Shown: positions 51,529 through 61,368 of the stretch, in pieces | Layout: each line of letters begins with the position of its first letter | Position numbering within the stretch: the first letter of the stretch is position 1 | Source: Shewanella insulae | Lineage (GTDB): Bacteria > Pseudomonadota > Gammaproteobacteria > Enterobacterales > Shewanellaceae | Direction: 5' to 3' | Length of the DNA stretch: 64,000 nucleotides | NCBI RefSeq assembly: GCF_009831655.1 | Contig: NZ_WRPA01000013.1 | Location: 62,001 to 126,000, forward strand | Made by a program: the position numbers and the translations under genes | Notes under the pieces: model-generated | Databases searched by the model: none | What the model was told of the DNA's origin: nothing | The model's input: the letters and a program-made list of their open reading frames with translations, nothing else

Positions 51529-52974
51529 CTATTTGCTCTGCCACTGAGCGATATAGTCCTTCAGGTCGATCATGGCGGCGTTACCTACGTATGGCACGGC
51601 GGCCAGGGTGTCCATGTCGGCGATCGGTCTGGCGGCGATGATATTGTTGGCGGCAGTCTTGTTCATGGCCGCGTCAATATCCAGCTCGGTCAGGGTCGCG
51701 TTATTGACGATATCGAGCACCACACTCACGTCGCTTGCGCTGAAGAAGACCCCTTCCCAGGTGCCTTCCTCATAGGCGGGTTTCGCACACTCAGCGCCGT
51801 TGCCTGCTACGCAGTAGGTGTAGCTGAAGTGTCCTTCGAACTCGGCAGCGGTTTCAGCGTCGTGGATCACTACGATGTTTTCGTCGTTACCGAAGGCCGC
51901 GGCGCCACTGATGTTGTGTGAGCCCGTCAGTACCATGTCGTCGATGATCATGTACTTATGATGGAACTTATCGCCACCATTTAACTTGGCGACACGCACG
52001 TCGGCAGGGTTTTCCCAGATGTTGTTGACGGCCCCTGTGTAGCTGTCTACCTCGATATTACCTGAGGCATTAGGCTTCTCTATGCCCAGCATGTCCTGGA
52101 ACTCAGAGTAGTAGCGTGAGAAGAAAGAGGAGTCACCCAGGCCCTGTATCTCGACACCTGCATCGTGTCTCAGCTCCATCTCATCGGCCACATCCTGGGC
52201 GCTAATGACAAACTGTGCCAGGTGAATGCGATACTGGGCGTTGCGAATGTACTGCTGCATGTTGTACAGGGTCGAGCCCACATAGACGCTTGGGGATTGC
52301 GGAGTGAACTGCACATCGATGCGGATATTGTCGTTATTGGTGTAGATGGTTTCCAGCTGATGATCAGGCTTGCCCAGGCCAAAGAGAGAGTCTTTGGCGC
52401 CGCCCTGGCCGTCGCCCCACATCAGGTTGAACTGATGGGTATAGACGCTGGCCAGTTGGTTGGAGTCTATGATAACGATATGGTTATCATTGCCTTCGCT
52501 GATCAGGTTACCCTGGGCATCCAGATCGCCATGTACACCAGACTGGCTAAAGTTGGTGCTGCCTGTGAGCACCTTCTTGCCGTCGACGACGATGAACTTA
52601 TTGTGTTGGATCTTGGAGCCTGCGCTACCGTTTTCGGTATCGTCTATCCAGGGGACGCCGCCTTGATTCAGGATGGCGATGGCCTGGTCGTTCTCGCCGG
52701 CGATGTTGTCTTCGTCGGTGACAAACTTAACATCGACGCCGCGTTGCTTGGCGGCCACCATGGCATTGGCGATGCCGGGCAGGTCGAGGTCATAGATAGC
52801 CATATACAAGGTGCTATTGGCAGAATCGATTAGCTCGATAATTTTCTGTTCAAGGTTGGCTTGAACGGCGGGTGGATTGACCACGTGATTAAAGTAAACT
52901 TCAACATCATCGGCATAGCTCATTGTAGAAGCTAGCGATAACAACAACCCCATATTCAGTTTATTAATTTTCAT
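51529..52974 (-). CDS. Secreted phospholipase D-type nuclease with helix-hairpin-helix-like tail
   Basis: A 481-residue exported protein (signal MKINKLNMGLLLSLASTMSYADD). Two PLD catalytic blocks are complete: HNKFIVVDGKKVLTGSTNFS (124-143) and HHKYMIIDDMVLTGSHNISG (338-357), the HxK plus later Asp/Asn pattern that builds one active site. Bacterial PLD proteins like this include Nuc-type endonucleases. Residues 416-481 (DIVNNATLTELDIDAAMNKT and PYVGNAAMIDLKDYI) look like a ComEA-type helix-hairpin-helix DNA-binding tail. Role: extracellular DNA or lipid cleavage; DNA is favoured by the tail. Confidence 0.83.
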   Translation of the reverse strand: MKINKLNMGLLLSLASTMSYADDVEVYFNHVVNPPAVQANLEQKIIELIDSANSTLYMAIYDLDLPGIANAMVAAKQRGVDVKFVTDEDNIAGENDQAIAILNQGGVPWIDDTENGSAGSKIQHNKFIVVDGKKVLTGSTNFSQSGVHGDLDAQGNLISEGNDNHIVIIDSNQLASVYTHQFNLMWGDGQGGAKDSLFGLGKPDHQLETIYTNNDNIRIDVQFTPQSPSVYVGSTLYNMQQYIRNAQYRIHLAQFVISAQDVADEMELRHDAGVEIQGLGDSSFFSRYYSEFQDMLGIEKPNASGNIEVDSYTGAVNNIWENPADVRVAKLNGGDKFHHKYMIIDDMVLTGSHNISGAAAFGNDENIVVIHDAETAAEFEGHFSYTYCVAGNGAECAKPAYEEGTWEGVFFSASDVSVVLDIVNNATLTELDIDAAMNKTAANNIIAARPIADMDTLAAVPYVGNAAMIDLKDYIAQWQSK

Positions 52975-53617
52975 GTTTTACCTTATTTTTATAATAAAAG
53001 TGTAAATCGAAAATGAGTAATCTGAATCCAAATTTCATTGTAGTTTTTTTCTACATTTAACCATCCTTAGTTTAAAAACTCGACAGCATACTAACAGGCT
53101 GTTGTGACATTTAGTAGGTTTTAGTTAACAAAAGTTATACAGATGTCTCATTTTTCGGACATTTGAAAATATTCATATTGTTTGTTAGTTATGCAGTATT
53201 TTGAATATAATTTGCGCGATTAGTCGGTTAAAATGACTAATCATTCTTGTTGCATTGTTTTGCTTTAAAAACAGTGAGGTAAGCTTAATTGAACCCGCGT
53301 ATGGTGCTAAGTGTTAGGGAGATGATGGGGGATAGCATATAAATCATTAATATTATTTTGTTTAAGTTTTTAATGGAGCTTTTTTTTGTAACACTATTTC
53401 ACTTGTTAATTAAGTGTTAATTGATTTGATTTAAAAACAAGAGGGAGGTGTGGGATTATTTTGCGAGTTAGAATTTGAATAGAAATAATTCAATTAGCTT
53501 AGAAGGGAAAGAAGAATGTTATGAATATAGTAAAATGTATGAAATCGGCCCGGTAGGAAATATTAGGGAGGTTGACGGGCCGATTTAAAGTTGTCTAGAT
53601 TTTTCCCATATCACAGT
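52975..53617. other. AT-rich intergenic region
   Basis: 643 bp markedly richer in A and T than the neighbours. No coding frame, RNA gene or family repeat recognised. It should hold the promoter of the nuclease gene (minus). The only clear structure is an 11-bp perfect inverted repeat AAATCGGCCCG/CGGGCCGATTT at 53542-53586, which could be the minus-strand terminator of the DUF1840 gene. Confidence 0.5.
53542..53586 (-). terminator. Inverted repeat downstream of the DUF1840 gene
   Basis: AAATCGGCCCG and CGGGCCGATTT are perfectly complementary over 11 bp with a 23-base loop. Located just past the stop of the minus-strand gene. The long loop and weak U run leave the function open. Confidence 0.45.
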
Positions 53618-53920
53618 TTATTCCCACATTACATTGTCATTATTCTTGGCCGCCGACTCGAATAGTTCGATGAGGGGCAGCGCCCTTTGTTTCAGGCTCA
53701 CATAGGGGCCCTTATCATCTTCGTCATCCTCTGACTGTGAGGGCTGAGTTGGTGCATTGGCTACCGCCTGTTGCAGGCGGGCGAGGGCGCTGGGCACATC
53801 TTCGGCGCGAATCGCGCCTGGTACCGAGTTGCTATGGCCGAGTATCTTCAGGAAGGTCTGGGCCACGTCGCCAAACAGGGTGATATTGGCGTAATGCTTG
53901 GTTTTAAAGGTGACTAACAT
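53618..53920 (-). CDS. DUF1840 family protein
   Basis: A 100-residue soluble protein that matches DUF1840: MLVTFKTKHYANITLFGDVA, then FLKILGHSNSVPGAIRAED, an Ala-Gln-rich middle and an acidic linker (SQSEDDEDD), and RALPLIELFESAAKNN at the end. Function unknown. Stands alone between the inverted repeat and the start of the next operon. Confidence 0.85.
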   Translation of the reverse strand: MLVTFKTKHYANITLFGDVAQTFLKILGHSNSVPGAIRAEDVPSALARLQQAVANAPTQPSQSEDDEDDKGPYVSLKQRALPLIELFESAAKNNDNVMWE

Positions 53921-54126
53921 GCTGCGACTCCTTGGTGTGTGTAGGGACTATGACTCGGCTTGGCATAGCTTGTCGATCAAATTATAACCTATTGTCTATT
54001 AAACGTTTTGTTAATTTTCATTGCATGAGATTGTGACCTTGGTTTGTTTCGCCCTTGGCGGGAAATGTTATAAATAGCTCACTCATTTCGGGCGCCAATC
54101 AAGCGGGCATTTCACAAGGAAGCAGC

Positions 54127-55779
54127 ATGCAAGAGATCAATACCTTTATTAAAGAGAACATAGGCGCGGTCAGTACGAATGTCTTCGTCGCCCCTGGGAT
54201 CCCTGAAAAGAAACTCAACAACGCGGCCAAGTCAATGGGATTGGTGGACAGGGTCAATACCATCATCGCCATCTATGACAACACGGTATTTGGCAGCGCT
54301 AAGGATGGCCTGGCCTTCACCGGGGAACACCTAGTGTTTAAGCCTATGTTCGATGACCCGATGCTCTTCCCCTATGACGATATCGAGAAGGTGGACTATG
54401 TCGAATATGTTTCGACAAACGATAAGGGTAAGGAGAAGAAGGAGGTTGCTGTCGAGCTCCTGAGAAAGGATGGCTCATGTAACACCATAGACGGCCTGAT
54501 CGATTGTGACTACCGGCTGCTGGCCGAGATCCTCAATCGCGCGGTGACCGAGTGCGACAACTTCGAGGAGGAGAATCAGATAGTCACTTTGGCGGAGATG
54601 TCTGAGGCGTTAAAGGTCGCCTATGTCAAAGTGATCGCCAACATGGCCTTTGCCGATGATGGTGAGGTGGATAAGAAGGAGTTTTCCGAGATCCTGATGC
54701 TGATGACCCGGCTGGAGCTGACCACCGAATCTCGCTTCGAGTTGAGGGGCTACCTCTCCACGGAGCAGAATCAACGTCCCCTTGCCGAGCTGCTGGCCAC
54801 CATAGACGCAGAATGTGTACCCAGCCACAACAAGGCAGTGAAGATCTCTCTGGTGAAAGACCTTATCAGCACCTATATGAGTGTTAACGACGGCTCTTAT
54901 GAGAACTTCGCGTTTCTCGAGGAGAACAAGGCATTGTTCGGCGTATCTGACGAAGAGATAGAGCTGGCGCTGATGGCGATTCAGCATGACTTTAAGATGC
55001 TCAGAGAGGACTTTACCGATGATGCCCTCAAGCGCGGCATGAAGGAGCTATCGGCCAAGGCGGGCGCGGTCGGCGTGCCGCTGGCTGCCGTCTATCTGTC
55101 GGGCTCCGTGGTGGGGCTCTCGGCGGCGGGCATGACCTCTGGGCTTGCCGCCCTCGGGCTGGGGGGCGCACTGGGCTTCTCCAGCATGGCAACCGGCATA
55201 GGTGTTGCCGTATTGCTGGGAGTCGGTGCCTATAAGGGGATCAAGCACTTCACCGGTGCCAACGAGCTGGATAAGACCAAGCGCCGGGAGCTGATGCTCA
55301 ACGAGGTGATTAAGCAGACCCAGGCGACCCTGTCGCTGCTCATCAACGACCTTAACTATATTACCGACAAGTTTAATCAGGCGGTGGCCAGCTACGGTAT
55401 TCAAGATGCCAAGGTGCAGAAGCTGATGAAGATGATGACATCGCTGACGGGCGCCGCCGATGTCCTCAGTCAGAAGTCGGGTAAGATGCAAAACAGCCGT
55501 ATCAAGCTGCGCTGCCCTATCAAGCTTGACGAGCCTAAGCTGAAGTCGCTGACTCAGGAGCCGGTGAAGAAGCAGTTCTACGCCCTAGTGATGGGATACT
55601 ATCAGAAGGTGGAAGAGGAGGTTCAGCAGGGGGATGAAACTGAGGCCGTCACTGTGCTGAGGATTAAGCCGGACATCCCGACCTGTGAGCTGGATAAACT
55701 GGCAGCCGTGTTCGATGCCATTGGCTATTTCAAGGCGGCCGATGTGATTAAGGGTAAGTTGTCAGGGATCTTCTCCTGA
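54127..55779 (+). CDS. PH-like / TerB-like protein with glycine-rich hydrophobic core
   Basis: A 550-residue protein, first of a coupled pair. I read: a PH-like strand domain at about 45-130 (DGLAFTGEHLVFKPMF, FPYDDIEKVDYVEY), a TerB-like acidic helical domain at about 175-300 (VIANMAFADDGEVDKKEFSE), a Gly/Ala-rich hydrophobic stretch at about 315-370 (GVPLAAVYLSGSVVGLSAAG, LGLGGALGFSSMATGIGVAV) that could insert in membranes, and a charged helical end. No family recognised as a whole. The start is ATG 54127 after AAGGAAGCAGC; a TTG at 54055 adds 24 residues. TGA overlaps the next ATG. Confidence 0.6.
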   Translation: MQEINTFIKENIGAVSTNVFVAPGIPEKKLNNAAKSMGLVDRVNTIIAIYDNTVFGSAKDGLAFTGEHLVFKPMFDDPMLFPYDDIEKVDYVEYVSTNDKGKEKKEVAVELLRKDGSCNTIDGLIDCDYRLLAEILNRAVTECDNFEEENQIVTLAEMSEALKVAYVKVIANMAFADDGEVDKKEFSEILMLMTRLELTTESRFELRGYLSTEQNQRPLAELLATIDAECVPSHNKAVKISLVKDLISTYMSVNDGSYENFAFLEENKALFGVSDEEIELALMAIQHDFKMLREDFTDDALKRGMKELSAKAGAVGVPLAAVYLSGSVVGLSAAGMTSGLAALGLGGALGFSSMATGIGVAVLLGVGAYKGIKHFTGANELDKTKRRELMLNEVIKQTQATLSLLINDLNYITDKFNQAVASYGIQDAKVQKLMKMMTSLTGAADVLSQKSGKMQNSRIKLRCPIKLDEPKLKSLTQEPVKKQFYALVMGYYQKVEEEVQQGDETEAVTVLRIKPDIPTCELDKLAAVFDAIGYFKAADVIKGKLSGIFS

Positions 55780-57281
55780 TGGCGAGCAAGGATGAACAGG
55801 CGGGCGCCTTGCTCGCTCAGCAGCATCAACTCGAGGCTTCTGAGCAGCGCATGGCCGAGCTGGATGCGGCGCTCTCTGCATTGCAGCAGCATCAGGCCGA
55901 GAACGATCAGGCGCTGGACTCCATGCTAGAGGATATGCAGTCGATACTGGATAGCTGTGGCATCGCCTTCGATGAAGAGATTGTCATCTCTTCCGAGGTG
56001 AGTCGCTACTGCGAGGTAACCCAGGAGGAGAGCACCTTAAGCATAGGTAGGCTATCGCCCCTGGCGAGTATGGATTTCAATGAGCAGATGAGCTGGCAAG
56101 CCTATATGGCCTCGGTGCAGGGCTATGCCCAGGCCCAGGGGATAGATCTGAGCAGTGATCCCTATAGCCGCCTGATGACCCTGAGTCAGCGAGTTGCACT
56201 GGAGAAACGGATCGCCGAGGAGTTTTCCCTCAAGTCGTCCCAGTGTGACAAGTATGACTACCAGATCGCGGGAACCGCAGGAGTGATTGGTGGCCTAATC
56301 GATCTCGCCTTCGGTGGCGTGCCCAAAGAGAGCCAGTTGACTAGGGGCGCCGATAAGCTGGCGGAGAAGGCGGTGGAAAATTTTGCCCGCTTCAATGGCT
56401 GGGAGGGGGGCCGCGGCAATCAAACCTCTAGCGCCATCAGCTTTCTAGAGGGCAAGTTTAGCGTCAACTATGATCAGGCTACCTCCTTTGGCCCCAATGG
56501 CACGGCTGGTGCGGTCAAACACATGAGTACCAAGAACCACCACCTCAAGAGTCTGGCCCACAGCCCCTGCCTAGTGGGGCTGTTCTTCTCCATCATCAAT
56601 CAGTTTACCCAGAGTGCCAGTTTCGTCAGCGAAGGTAAGCTGGTGACCATATCGGCAGAGGCAGAGCTTCAGGGGCACAATTTTATCGCTAAGATATTCT
56701 GTGGCGTTGCCAACTGGTTTGGGCATCTGATGTCCGACGTGTCCGGTTCTTCGGGGATAAACAGAAACCAGCCCGACTATGGACGCGGCTCGGGTATCCC
56801 CATTCCTTTCTATAACCTGTTGCAGTTTATGGAGCTGGGGGAGTTTGGTCAGCACCGGCAGAGCTTTGCGGTGGTCTGCACTAAGGTGTTCGAGCAAGGC
56901 TATGATCTCCGCCATGGTTTGGGCCTGTGTGTGCCCGTACTGGTGACCGAGCTGATCACTCGCCTAGGCTGGATGGTGAAACAGCGCTGTTACCATCAAA
57001 AGCCCTGGTCTGAGTGTGTTCCCCTGGCTAGCAATCCCGAGCTGAGGCGCATGCTGTTGGTGGCCCACGGTAGCATGTGTCTGATCGATGGTGGTGAAGC
57101 GGCGCTGCGCTCCGGCGGGGATATGGTGCAGTTTCTGTTAAGAACCAACCTGGTGGGCTGGACTCGTTTCGGCCATCTGGCAATCAAGGAGATGTATGCC
57201 TGGTATAACGCTGGCCATATCGATGCCGAGGCGGTGGATGCCTATCTGGAGGGAGAGTATCGCGCCCTGTTGGCCAGTTAA
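55779..57281 (+). CDS. Partner protein with conserved NWFGHLMSD motif
   Basis: A 500-residue protein whose ATG overlaps the stop of the previous gene (TGATG). It begins with a coiled coil (about 8-50, Gln/Ala/Leu-rich). A short glycine-rich segment (GTAGVIGGLIDLAFGGVP) comes near 165. The centre holds HSPCLVGLFFSIINQFTQ, then NWFGHLMSDVSGSSG and YGRGSGIPIPFYNLLQF, which I recognise as the conserved core of a family of unannotated bacterial proteins, also seen in Firmicutes. Function unknown; the invariant His and Asp invite a catalytic or pore role. No signal peptide. A terminator follows. Confidence 0.6.
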   Translation: MASKDEQAGALLAQQHQLEASEQRMAELDAALSALQQHQAENDQALDSMLEDMQSILDSCGIAFDEEIVISSEVSRYCEVTQEESTLSIGRLSPLASMDFNEQMSWQAYMASVQGYAQAQGIDLSSDPYSRLMTLSQRVALEKRIAEEFSLKSSQCDKYDYQIAGTAGVIGGLIDLAFGGVPKESQLTRGADKLAEKAVENFARFNGWEGGRGNQTSSAISFLEGKFSVNYDQATSFGPNGTAGAVKHMSTKNHHLKSLAHSPCLVGLFFSIINQFTQSASFVSEGKLVTISAEAELQGHNFIAKIFCGVANWFGHLMSDVSGSSGINRNQPDYGRGSGIPIPFYNLLQFMELGEFGQHRQSFAVVCTKVFEQGYDLRHGLGLCVPVLVTELITRLGWMVKQRCYHQKPWSECVPLASNPELRRMLLVAHGSMCLIDGGEAALRSGGDMVQFLLRTNLVGWTRFGHLAIKEMYAWYNAGHIDAEAVDAYLEGEYRALLAS

Positions 57282-57296
57282 TATTTCGTTAGTCTA

Positions 57297-57328
57297 AAAA
57301 AGCCCGGTCATCTAACCGGGCTTTTTAA
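57297..57328 (+). terminator. Terminator of the 54127-57281 operon
   Basis: AAAAAAGCCCGGT and ACCGGGCTTTTT around CATCTA: a strong hairpin with U runs on both strands, so it may also serve the convergent amidohydrolase gene. Confidence 0.87.
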
Positions 57329-57336
57329 GTCTTTCG

Positions 57337-59007
57337 TTATTGGGCATCCTTTATATCGAACACCTTGCGGCCATTGACCCAGGTCTGGTTGACCTGGGTT
57401 TGCCACAGCTGCTGTGGTTCCATGGTGAAGGGATCGCTCTCTAGCAGGATGAAGTCGGCCTTCATGCCGGGCAGTAGCTCGCCAACCTGAGTTTCCTGAT
57501 GAGCGGCGTAGGCGGCGTCATGGGTAAAGCTGTTAAGGGCCTCGGTGAGGCTCATCTTCTCGCCCGGATACCAGCCCTGCACGGGCTTGTTAGCGTGATC
57601 CTGGCGAGTGACTGAGGCGTGCAGGCCAAAGAAGGGATTGGCCGACTCGATGGGAAAATCTGAGCCTGCGGCGATCACCGCGCCGCTGCCGAGTAGCTTA
57701 CGCCAGGCGTAGGCGCCCTCGATCCGCTGCGGGCCGACCCTGTCTTCGGCCATATTCATGTCGCTGGTGGCGTGGGTCGCCTGCATGGAGGCTATCACCC
57801 CAAGCTCGGCAAACCTGGGAATGTCGCTCAGCTGCAGTATTTGGGCGTGCTCGACCCTGTGTCTCAGGGCTTTGGTGTGGGTCTTGGCGATCAGACTCTG
57901 ATAATTATCCAGCACCAGCTTGTTGGCACGATCGCCGATGGCATGGGTGTTTACCTGAAATCCCTCCTGCATCGACTTAAGCATCAGTGCCTTTAGCTCA
58001 TCTTCCTTGTAGAGCAGCAGTCCCTTGTGACCATGGAGATCCGAGTAGTCCTGCAACAGGGCGGCGCCGCGGCTACCCAGGGCGCCGTCGGCGGAGATCT
58101 TCACGCTGCTGATATCCAGCATGCTGCCGGGATGGCGATAGGGACCCTTGGCCAGGATCTGGTCGAACTGGCTATCGTCGGCGGCGACCATGGCGTAGAT
58201 GCGGATCGGCATCTGCTTTTCGTCTGCTAGCTGACGATAGGCGGCGAGGGTATTGTGACCGACACCCGCGTCGTGGACGCTGGTGAGGCCGAGTCTGGCG
58301 AGATCAGTCATGGCCGCGCGCAGCGCGCGGGCCTGCTCGGCCTGGGTCAGTGCCGGGATCTGCTGCTCTATCAGTGCCATGGCGTTGTCAATAAACACGC
58401 CGCTGGGTTGTCCCTTGTCGTCACGGACGATCTCGCCGCCGCTGGGGGCCTGTGTGTCGGCATCTATGCCCGCCAGCTTCATGGCGGCGCTGTTGGCCCA
58501 GCCCGCATGGCCATCGACCCGCCTTAGCCATATCGGCGTGTCAGGAAAGGCCTTATCCAGTGTCTTGGCCGTGGGGAAGCTTTTCTCTGGCCAGAGCACC
58601 TGGTTCCAGCCGCGGCCCAGAATCCAGTTAAGATCTTTGTTTTGCTTTCTAAAGGCCTCAACCCTGGCTACCGCGGCCTGTTCAGACTCACTGCCCTTAA
58701 GATCGACCCGAATAAGATTCAGCCCCCAGCCCAGCACATGGCCGTGGGCATCGATGAGCCCGGGTAGCATGGTCTGGCCCTTGGCATCGATCACCCGGAT
58801 CTTGGGTGATTGAGTTTGCAACTGGCTCGGTGCCTGGCGGTAGATCTTATCTATCTTGTCGCCACTAAAGGCGATGGCACTAAACTGGGTCAGCTTACCC
58901 TGTTCCAGGGTGTAACCCTTGAGGTTATGAATGAGGGTGGTTTGTGCCAGGGCGCTACCGGAAAGCAGCAGGCTAACGGCGAGACTTAACTTAGTTAGGG
59001 TACTCAT
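57337..59007 (-). CDS. Exported amidohydrolase (YtcJ-like)
   Basis: A 556-residue metal-dependent amidohydrolase (Amidohydro_3). Signal peptide MSTLTKLSLAVSLLLSGSALA. The metal-binding start is PGLIDAHGHVLGWG, followed by GRGWNQVLWP, RRVDGHAGWANSAA, TSVHDAGVG, NTHAIGDRANKLVL and RHRVEHAQIL, and GSDFPIESANPFFGLHASVT near the end. It probably hydrolyses an amide or carbamate in the periplasm. The substrate is not known; such proteins are common and poorly assigned. Confidence 0.88.
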   Translation of the reverse strand: MSTLTKLSLAVSLLLSGSALAQTTLIHNLKGYTLEQGKLTQFSAIAFSGDKIDKIYRQAPSQLQTQSPKIRVIDAKGQTMLPGLIDAHGHVLGWGLNLIRVDLKGSESEQAAVARVEAFRKQNKDLNWILGRGWNQVLWPEKSFPTAKTLDKAFPDTPIWLRRVDGHAGWANSAAMKLAGIDADTQAPSGGEIVRDDKGQPSGVFIDNAMALIEQQIPALTQAEQARALRAAMTDLARLGLTSVHDAGVGHNTLAAYRQLADEKQMPIRIYAMVAADDSQFDQILAKGPYRHPGSMLDISSVKISADGALGSRGAALLQDYSDLHGHKGLLLYKEDELKALMLKSMQEGFQVNTHAIGDRANKLVLDNYQSLIAKTHTKALRHRVEHAQILQLSDIPRFAELGVIASMQATHATSDMNMAEDRVGPQRIEGAYAWRKLLGSGAVIAAGSDFPIESANPFFGLHASVTRQDHANKPVQGWYPGEKMSLTEALNSFTHDAAYAAHQETQVGELLPGMKADFILLESDPFTMEPQQLWQTQVNQTWVNGRKVFDIKDAQ

Positions 59008-59144
59008 ATTATTGGTTTTTTAAGTTCGTTGTTGGATTCATACTAGCAGCTTAGGCACCGACAGAAAACTAGCCATAGGTAGTGATTGGCAAGTGCTGGA
59101 AAGCCTGAGCCAAAGCCGCGCTAATGACCTTATAGAGTAAGTGA

Positions 59145-60233
59145 TCAATCGTTGACGGCGCGCACGCTGGGAGTTGAGGCTTCGGCCACCACCCGGTTGC
59201 GGCCCGTGTGTTTGGCCTGGTAGAGGGCGTTATCGGCGCGGTTGACCAGTGTCTTGGTTGTGTCATCTTCTCTGAGCTGGGCGGCTCCCAGGCTGATGGT
59301 GAGTGATTGCCCATCAAACTTCTGCCCGGCGATATCCTGGCGCAACTGTTCTGCCACCTTGATACAGAGGGAAAGTTGGGTTTCGGGCAGTAAGATCACA
59401 AACTCTTCGCCGCCCCAACGCGCCAAAAAATCCCCCTCACGGCAGAGGGTCTTGAGGCTGTCGGCCAGTTGGACCAGCACGCGATCGCCGCTTAGGTGAC
59501 CGTGGGCATCGTTAATCTGCTTGAAGTAATCTACATCCAGAATCAGCAGGCAAAAGGGGGTCTGTCGGTGATGGCTCAGCAGTACGTACTCTTCTAACGT
59601 GATGTCGAGCTTCTCTCTGTTGTAGAGACCGGTGAGCTTGTCGGTCTCGGCCAGAGTCTGGATCTTGGCGTTGCGCGCGGCTAGTTGACGATAGGCAGAC
59701 GACCGGGTGCCCTCGTAGAAGCGAAACAGCAAGATATGGGCGATCGATACCTCGATGACATTGAACAGGGCGCCCATGCCGAAGGTGACGGGCTTAGCCT
59801 CCTGGATCTGGCCATAGACTATGTAGGCGCACACAGCGAAGGCGACGAGACAGACCAGGCTACCTCGCTGACGACCCAGAAGGAAGAAGGCGAACGGCGG
59901 GATCAGGGTGGCCCAAACGAGCGAATGGGCATAGCCGCCCACCGAGGCGACGAACAGGAGGATAAGTCCCGTGACCATCAGGGTCACCGCCCAGGAGGCG
60001 AGGTTGACGTTGGCGGTGCGGTTGAAAAAGGCCAGAATCGATAGGGAGAGCAGGAAGCCGCTGGCGTCTAGGGTGGCATACTCATAGCTTTCGAAATAGA
60101 AGATATTGAGCAGGGTGAGTACCAGGAAGAAGGTACTGCTGAGCAGCAGGGTATGGCCGATTAACCGGGTGCGCCAATAGTCTCTGTGACCCGGCGGATA
60201 TTGGGCAAAGTCTTTGTACCAGTACTTAAGCAT
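59145..60233 (-). CDS. Membrane diguanylate cyclase
   Basis: A 362-residue GGDEF protein with about six N-terminal TM helices (LLLSSTFFLVLTLLNIFYF, SLVWATLIPPFAFFLLGRQR and others) forming a MASE-like sensor. The catalytic domain has DKLTGLYNREKLD, active site GGEEF (274-278) and the inhibitory RxxD (REGD) five residues before. This is the second diguanylate cyclase in the window, of a different sensor class from the one at 41588. Confidence 0.88.
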   Translation of the reverse strand: MLKYWYKDFAQYPPGHRDYWRTRLIGHTLLLSSTFFLVLTLLNIFYFESYEYATLDASGFLLSLSILAFFNRTANVNLASWAVTLMVTGLILLFVASVGGYAHSLVWATLIPPFAFFLLGRQRGSLVCLVAFAVCAYIVYGQIQEAKPVTFGMGALFNVIEVSIAHILLFRFYEGTRSSAYRQLAARNAKIQTLAETDKLTGLYNREKLDITLEEYVLLSHHRQTPFCLLILDVDYFKQINDAHGHLSGDRVLVQLADSLKTLCREGDFLARWGGEEFVILLPETQLSLCIKVAEQLRQDIAGQKFDGQSLTISLGAAQLREDDTTKTLVNRADNALYQAKHTGRNRVVAEASTPSVRAVND

Positions 60234-60460
60234 GATGTCCCTTTTCTCACTGCGTCATAGAATTATTACCCAAAATTAAGTAGATTAACAGCGGCTTATA
60301 TCGAGGTGATTTTTCAGTTCGTCTTCGCCAGTCAATACTCCTGACAGGTGAAGGATGGATGACGTCGAGTCTGGGTCTATGCTAGGGTGAACGCCAAGGG
60401 TAAGCGGTTTAGCCAAGGGCATTTACGCGTAGCTAAGATTTTAAAGGAGTTGTAAGAGCG

Positions 60461-61141
60461 ATGACGGCGTTCTTGCTACAAAGGTGGAGTGAGATCAGTT
60501 GGCAATTCGGCGGCGCCCAGCTGCTGGCCATGGCCGTGTTGGCACTCTGGTTATGGGCCATCTGGCCGGTAGAAGATGTAAAGGCGCTGCTTAAGGATAA
60601 GGCGCTGCAGACTCGCCTGTTGCTGGCCATCTTCTTCGTCAATGGGCTCTGGCTTATCGACGCCAGCATCACCCCTGGGATTCATGTCCATTTTCTCGGC
60701 CTGGTGACATTGATGCTGATGTTTGGTTGGCGCCTGGCCACCCTGGCGCTGCTGTTGCCAGTCGCCTTCTTCGCGACCTTTATGCTCAAGTTACCACTGG
60801 ACTTCGCTATCTATGGCCTGGTAGCCATCGCCTTGCCGCTGTTTCTCAGCTATGTGGTCTACAGCCAGGTATTTAAGTACCTGCCACATCACCTGTTCGT
60901 CTACATCTTCTGCGGCGCATTCATGAACGCCTTCCTCTGCATAGTGTTTCATATACTCTGCTGGTCAACTTGGCTCTATTTCAGCACAGACTATGACTGG
61001 GCTTATCTGACAGACAACTACCTGCTGCTGATCCCTTTGCTGGCTTTTCCCGAGGCGCTGCTGAACGGCATGGCGGTGACCCTCATGGTGGTCTATCGCC
61101 CCGAGTGGCTCTACGACTACTCGGACAGAACCTATTTCTAA
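60461..61141 (+). CDS. CbiM-like energy-coupling-factor membrane protein
   Basis: A 226-residue integral membrane protein with about six hydrophobic helices. The segment SITPGIHVHFLGLVTLMLMF matches the metal-site region of CbiM/COG3235 substrate-binding subunits of cobalt or nickel ECF transporters, including the PGIHVHFLG core. Its own ATPase and T-component are not adjacent. The substrate, most likely a metal ion, is inferred. Confidence 0.7.
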   Translation: MTAFLLQRWSEISWQFGGAQLLAMAVLALWLWAIWPVEDVKALLKDKALQTRLLLAIFFVNGLWLIDASITPGIHVHFLGLVTLMLMFGWRLATLALLLPVAFFATFMLKLPLDFAIYGLVAIALPLFLSYVVYSQVFKYLPHHLFVYIFCGAFMNAFLCIVFHILCWSTWLYFSTDYDWAYLTDNYLLLIPLLAFPEALLNGMAVTLMVVYRPEWLYDYSDRTYF

Positions 61142-61368
61142 GCACTTACTGTAAAAGCACCTGCTGTAAAAGTCCGGTGAGAAGTGGCTGTTATCTTGAT
61201 TTTAATCAAAGGTTATCAAGATGATGGCTTAAATGTTTCAAATTGTAACCTTAGGGCGCTAGTATGCCTGCTTGTGCTCCCTCTAAGATTTATCTTCTTG
61301 GTTGCGCGGGGTCAGCCCAGGCCTCAGGCCGGGCTCAATAATAAAAAATACTAGAGTGAAAATTTACG

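Noticed and set aside
53000..53617. Horizontally acquired small gene in the AT-rich gap
   Set aside because: No open frame of useful length with a ribosome site could be found on either strand. Only base composition is unusual.
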